Shown here piece after piece: positions 29,981 through 32,018 of a stretch of DNA of 32,018 nucleotides. The DNA is taken from the NCBI RefSeq assembly GCF_008014675.1, contig NZ_VOXD01000047.1, positions 1 through 32,018 of the forward strand, read 5' to 3'. This stretch comes from Neolewinella aurantiaca. GTDB lineage: Bacteria; Bacteroidota; Bacteroidia; Chitinophagales; Saprospiraceae. The notes under the pieces are model-generated. The model worked only from the letters and a program-made list of their open reading frames with translations, was not told the origin of the DNA and searched no databases. Within the stretch, counting starts at the first letter, position 1. The number at the start of each line of letters is the position of its first letter. A program made the translations under genes and the position numbers.

Positions 29981-30514
29981 AACTCCCAACTAAAGCAAAG
30001 TGAGCAAGCGTAGCGCAGCAAAAGGTACTTGCGGCAGCGACTCCAGACTCCAGACTCCGAACTAAAGCAAGGTGAGCAAGCGTAGCGCAGCAAACGGTAC
30101 TTGCGGCAGCGACTCCCGACTCCAAACTCCCAACTAAAGCAAGGTGAGCAAGCGTAGCGCAGCAAACGGTGCTTGCGGCAGCGACTCCCGACTCCCAACT
30201 CTCAACTAAAGCAAAGTGAGTAAGCGTAGCGCAGCAAACAGTGCTTACGGCAGCGACTCCAGACTCCCGACTCCAAACTCCCAACTAAAGCAAGGTGAGC
30301 AAGCGTAGCGCAGCAAACAGTGCTTGCCGCAGCGACTCCCGACTCCGAACTTCCAACTAAAGCAAGGTGAGCAAGCGTAGCGCAGCAAACGGTGCTTGCG
30401 GCAGCGACTCCAGACTCCAGACTCCGAACTAAAGCAAGGTGAGCAAGCGTAGCGCAGCAAACGGTACTTGCGGCAGCGACTCCAGACTCCCGACTCCCAA
30501 CTCCCAACTCTCAA
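29981..30514. repeat. Tandem array of seven 72-bp units with nested heptamers
   Basis: Units begin AACTAAAGCAAGGTGAGCAA at 29988, 30060, 30132, 30204, 30283, 30355 and 30427; spacings are 72 except one of 79. Each unit has a conserved part of about 50 bases containing a GCAAGC...GCTTGC inverted repeat, and a tail of 7-base repeats (GACTCCA/GACTCCC/AACTCCC). The 79-base unit has exactly one more heptamer. The array lies directly after the stop of the TonB_C gene and 100 bases before the start of the fusion gene, all on the minus strand. Reading frames through it encode repeats of unlikely composition and are not genes. On the minus strand the heptamers form GGGAGTT runs with G-quadruplex potential. 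Confidence 0.92.
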
Positions 30515-30515
30515 A

Positions 30516-31613
30516 CTACTCCTCCCGGCAAAGGAGCGGAAGTACAGTGTCGTACCAGTCAATCAGTGCAATTTGTTTTGCCAGCCGTAAGTCTTCGCAT
30601 GCGCCGGAGAGCAGATTGTTGTCCATTCTCGCTTGACCTCTGACGATCCGGAAGCGGCCATCGCGCGGAAACATTTCAATGGCCTGGTCCATTTTTGCCA
30701 GTCCCTGTTCGAGGGTAGAACTGTCTTTAACCATAACGTTGCCCTCGTTGATGAGCGCGATGGCATCATTGTAGTTGTCGATGGTAGTCTTGCAGCCTTC
30801 CGATTCGGGAGCGAAGGTGAAGCTCACATCGTAAGCTGAGCTTACGGGGCGGCCGTCGTATTCGCCTGGGTTCCATTTCCCGAAGGAATTGGTAGCTACG
30901 TTCATGGCCTCAAAGGTGAAATCGGTGCCGAGGTCGTTGTAATCAATCACATCCTGTACGTCCACACGCCCGTCAGGGTGGATGATAAGCTGTACATCGA
31001 GCTGGCCGGTACGGCAGCTGTCTTCACCGCTTGCGGGGTATTTGAGGGCTTTGTTGAAATAGCCGGCCAGGTCACCGTCCATGCCGGTAAATTCGAGGGC
31101 TTTGGTAAGCTCAACGTAGACTGTATCACGATCAACAAGCACATAGGGTTTCTGCTCTTCGAGCCGGAACCGGATGGGTAAGGTGTACATGAACCGGACG
31201 GGTTTACCGTCTTTTATGGCCGGCCTGAATTGTACTTCGTTTGCCATACCGATGACTGAGCGTAAAGCAGAAAGTCCCAGTTGCCCTCCGGGGTCTTTCA
31301 GCACCTGAGCGCGCGAAATCATTCCGTTGGCTTCCACCACGAAACCGATCACTACCATGCCACTGATGTTTTGCTCGCGTGCTTCGGCCGGGTAAAGGGC
31401 GCGTTGGTTGACGTAGCTGAGCAGGGCGATTTCCGAACACTGCGCTTTTGCTGCAGCAGTGGTGTCGTACCGTTCGCAGGGAGTGGGGAAGCGGGGTCTT
31501 TCGTCGACGATGTTGTAGATGGTTGTGTCTACTGCAACAGAATCTGCGGCAGCCGGAGCCTGTGCCATCAGGTAAAACGGCAGGGATAAAAGGAGCGTTA
31601 GTATTACTTTCAT
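30516..31613 (-). CDS. TonB C-terminal-domain protein with helical tail
   Basis: A 365-residue exported protein with a signal peptide (1-19, ending LMAQA). A TonB_C-type domain lies at about 68-152 (YPAEAREQNISGMVVIGFVVEANG, in part, then VQFRPAIKDGKPVRFMYTLPIRF), and a second, more degenerate copy at about 185-270 (TGQLDVQLIIHPDGRVD, FGKWNPGEYDGRPV). The tail (about 280-350) has TPR-like helices (DNYNDAIALINEGN, LAKMDQAIEMFPRDGRF). It has a cleavable signal peptide and lacks the inner-membrane anchor and Pro-rich arm of a true TonB, so classical energy transduction is doubtful; it may be a periplasmic partner of similar fold. A TATCTTTG box lies about 75 bases upstream. Downstream comes the tandem array. 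Confidence 0.85.
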   Translation of the reverse strand: MKVILTLLLSLPFYLMAQAPAAADSVAVDTTIYNIVDERPRFPTPCERYDTTAAAKAQCSEIALLSYVNQRALYPAEAREQNISGMVVIGFVVEANGMISRAQVLKDPGGQLGLSALRSVIGMANEVQFRPAIKDGKPVRFMYTLPIRFRLEEQKPYVLVDRDTVYVELTKALEFTGMDGDLAGYFNKALKYPASGEDSCRTGQLDVQLIIHPDGRVDVQDVIDYNDLGTDFTFEAMNVATNSFGKWNPGEYDGRPVSSAYDVSFTFAPESEGCKTTIDNYNDAIALINEGNVMVKDSSTLEQGLAKMDQAIEMFPRDGRFRIVRGQARMDNNLLSGACEDLRLAKQIALIDWYDTVLPLLCREE

Positions 31614-31688
31614 TTGGTTGGTACGCGTAAGTAGAAGAGGATTTTGTTTCGGGCTGGCGCTCTCTTAATCACGCCCTCAAGTGTCTGG

Positions 31689-31696
31689 CAAAGATA
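31689..31696 (-). promoter_or_regulatory. -7 element of TonB_C-domain gene
   Basis: TATCTTTG on the minus strand fully matches TAnnTTTG and would give a leader of about 70 bases. No TTTG is visible at -33. Between this and 31879 I see no other feature. Confidence 0.45.
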
Positions 31697-31879
31697 ATTA
31701 AAAGCCTCCAGCTGCTGATGTGACCTTGCAATCCGGAACAAAGCCGCTTTAAATTGTCCTGATCTTACCGTTCTGCTGGTCTCTTTATCTTAAGTTTCGG
31801 TCGTAGGGGAGTTGTTATAAAACGGCGGCGGGTAGAATGCAGAGCGTGCCGTCGTGTGTTTCAATGGTCCGCTACGATT

Positions 31880-32017
31880 TTAGGCCGCTCGGGCCCCAAA
31901 GACTTTAAGCTCTGCAATTACCGCTTGCATTTTGGGCGTGTGTGGGTCGACACCACACTTGTCCAAAAGGTGATACGCTATGCGTTCGTTGCGATAGGCC
32001 GTCACGATATCAGACAT
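31880..32017 (-). CDS. Small or truncated reading frame at the right edge
   Basis: A frame ending in TAA at 31880-31882 is open to the window edge: 45 codons from an ATG at 32015-32017, only one base from the end. The protein begins MSDIVTAYRNERIAYHLLDK and has a helical, well-balanced composition ending VFGARAA. It could be a whole small protein or the C-terminus of a longer one that starts beyond the window. I recognise no family. Confidence 0.45.
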   Translation of the reverse strand: MSDIVTAYRNERIAYHLLDKCGVDPHTPKMQAVIAELKVFGARAA

Positions 32018-32018
32018 C

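Noticed and set aside
29981..30514. CRISPR array
   Set aside because: The array is contiguous tandem units with no unique spacers, and no cas genes are nearby.
29977..30562. Repetitive frames of 73-105 codons and the 135-codon extension of the fusion gene through the tandem array
   Set aside because: The products are translations of the 72-bp repeat in several frames and shift frame at the 79-bp unit. No selection for one frame is visible.

Overview
The window looks like chromosome of a Bacteroidota bacterium, most likely of the Saprospiria/Lewinella type. The grounds are two giant secreted proteins ending in type IX secretion (Por) sorting domains, SprB-like and SdrD_B-like repeats, start codons without Shine-Dalgarno sequences, and promoters of the TTTG / TAnnTTTG type. 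Apart from the tandem array, nothing resembles an insertion sequence, prophage or CRISPR array. The taxon is inferred from these features, not from a search.

Layout. 371-5688: a TPR-type lipoprotein (-), phosphoserine aminotransferase serC, a small membrane-anchored protein, a HAD phosphatase/mutase (+), and a large helical protein of unknown function (-). 5896-13663: two tandem paralogues of about 1,200 residues, secreted and sorted by T9SS, sharing a C-terminal half and short blocks of 5' leader. 14015-18731: the 5-oxoprolinase subunits pxpC/pxpB (without pxpA beside them), a DUF2891 lipoprotein, a multi-spanning membrane protein, a LURP-one/scramblase-like protein and a two-CBS-domain protein. 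18964-20671: a periplasmic MsrB lipoprotein, tRNA-Arg(CCU) with a near-consensus promoter, an AT-richer stretch with small or broken reading frames, and a Bor-like lipoprotein. 20795-26827: a D-2-hydroxyacid dehydrogenase-type FAD/Fe-S fusion, a LysM protein, lipA and a lipoprotein. 26844-31613: a phosphotransferase-M23 peptidase-class III aminotransferase fusion, a 72-bp tandem repeat array and a TonB_C-domain protein. The right edge cuts a small reading frame.

Most genes are housekeeping or envelope functions in short transcription units closed by strong hairpins. The signals least explained by ordinary genes are: (i) a dispersed motif with core GCACCTGCG (consensus about TTTGCACCTGCGKYCSCGCCC without its last base in any one quoted copy), found exactly ten times plus several variants, mostly just past genes but also in frame inside unrelated proteins; (ii) the seven-unit 72-bp array with nested heptamers at 29981-30514; (iii) the shared leader blocks of the two T9SS paralogues; and (iv) the AT-rich tract behind tRNA-Arg. 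TTG start codons are unusually frequent: four genes appear to depend on them.
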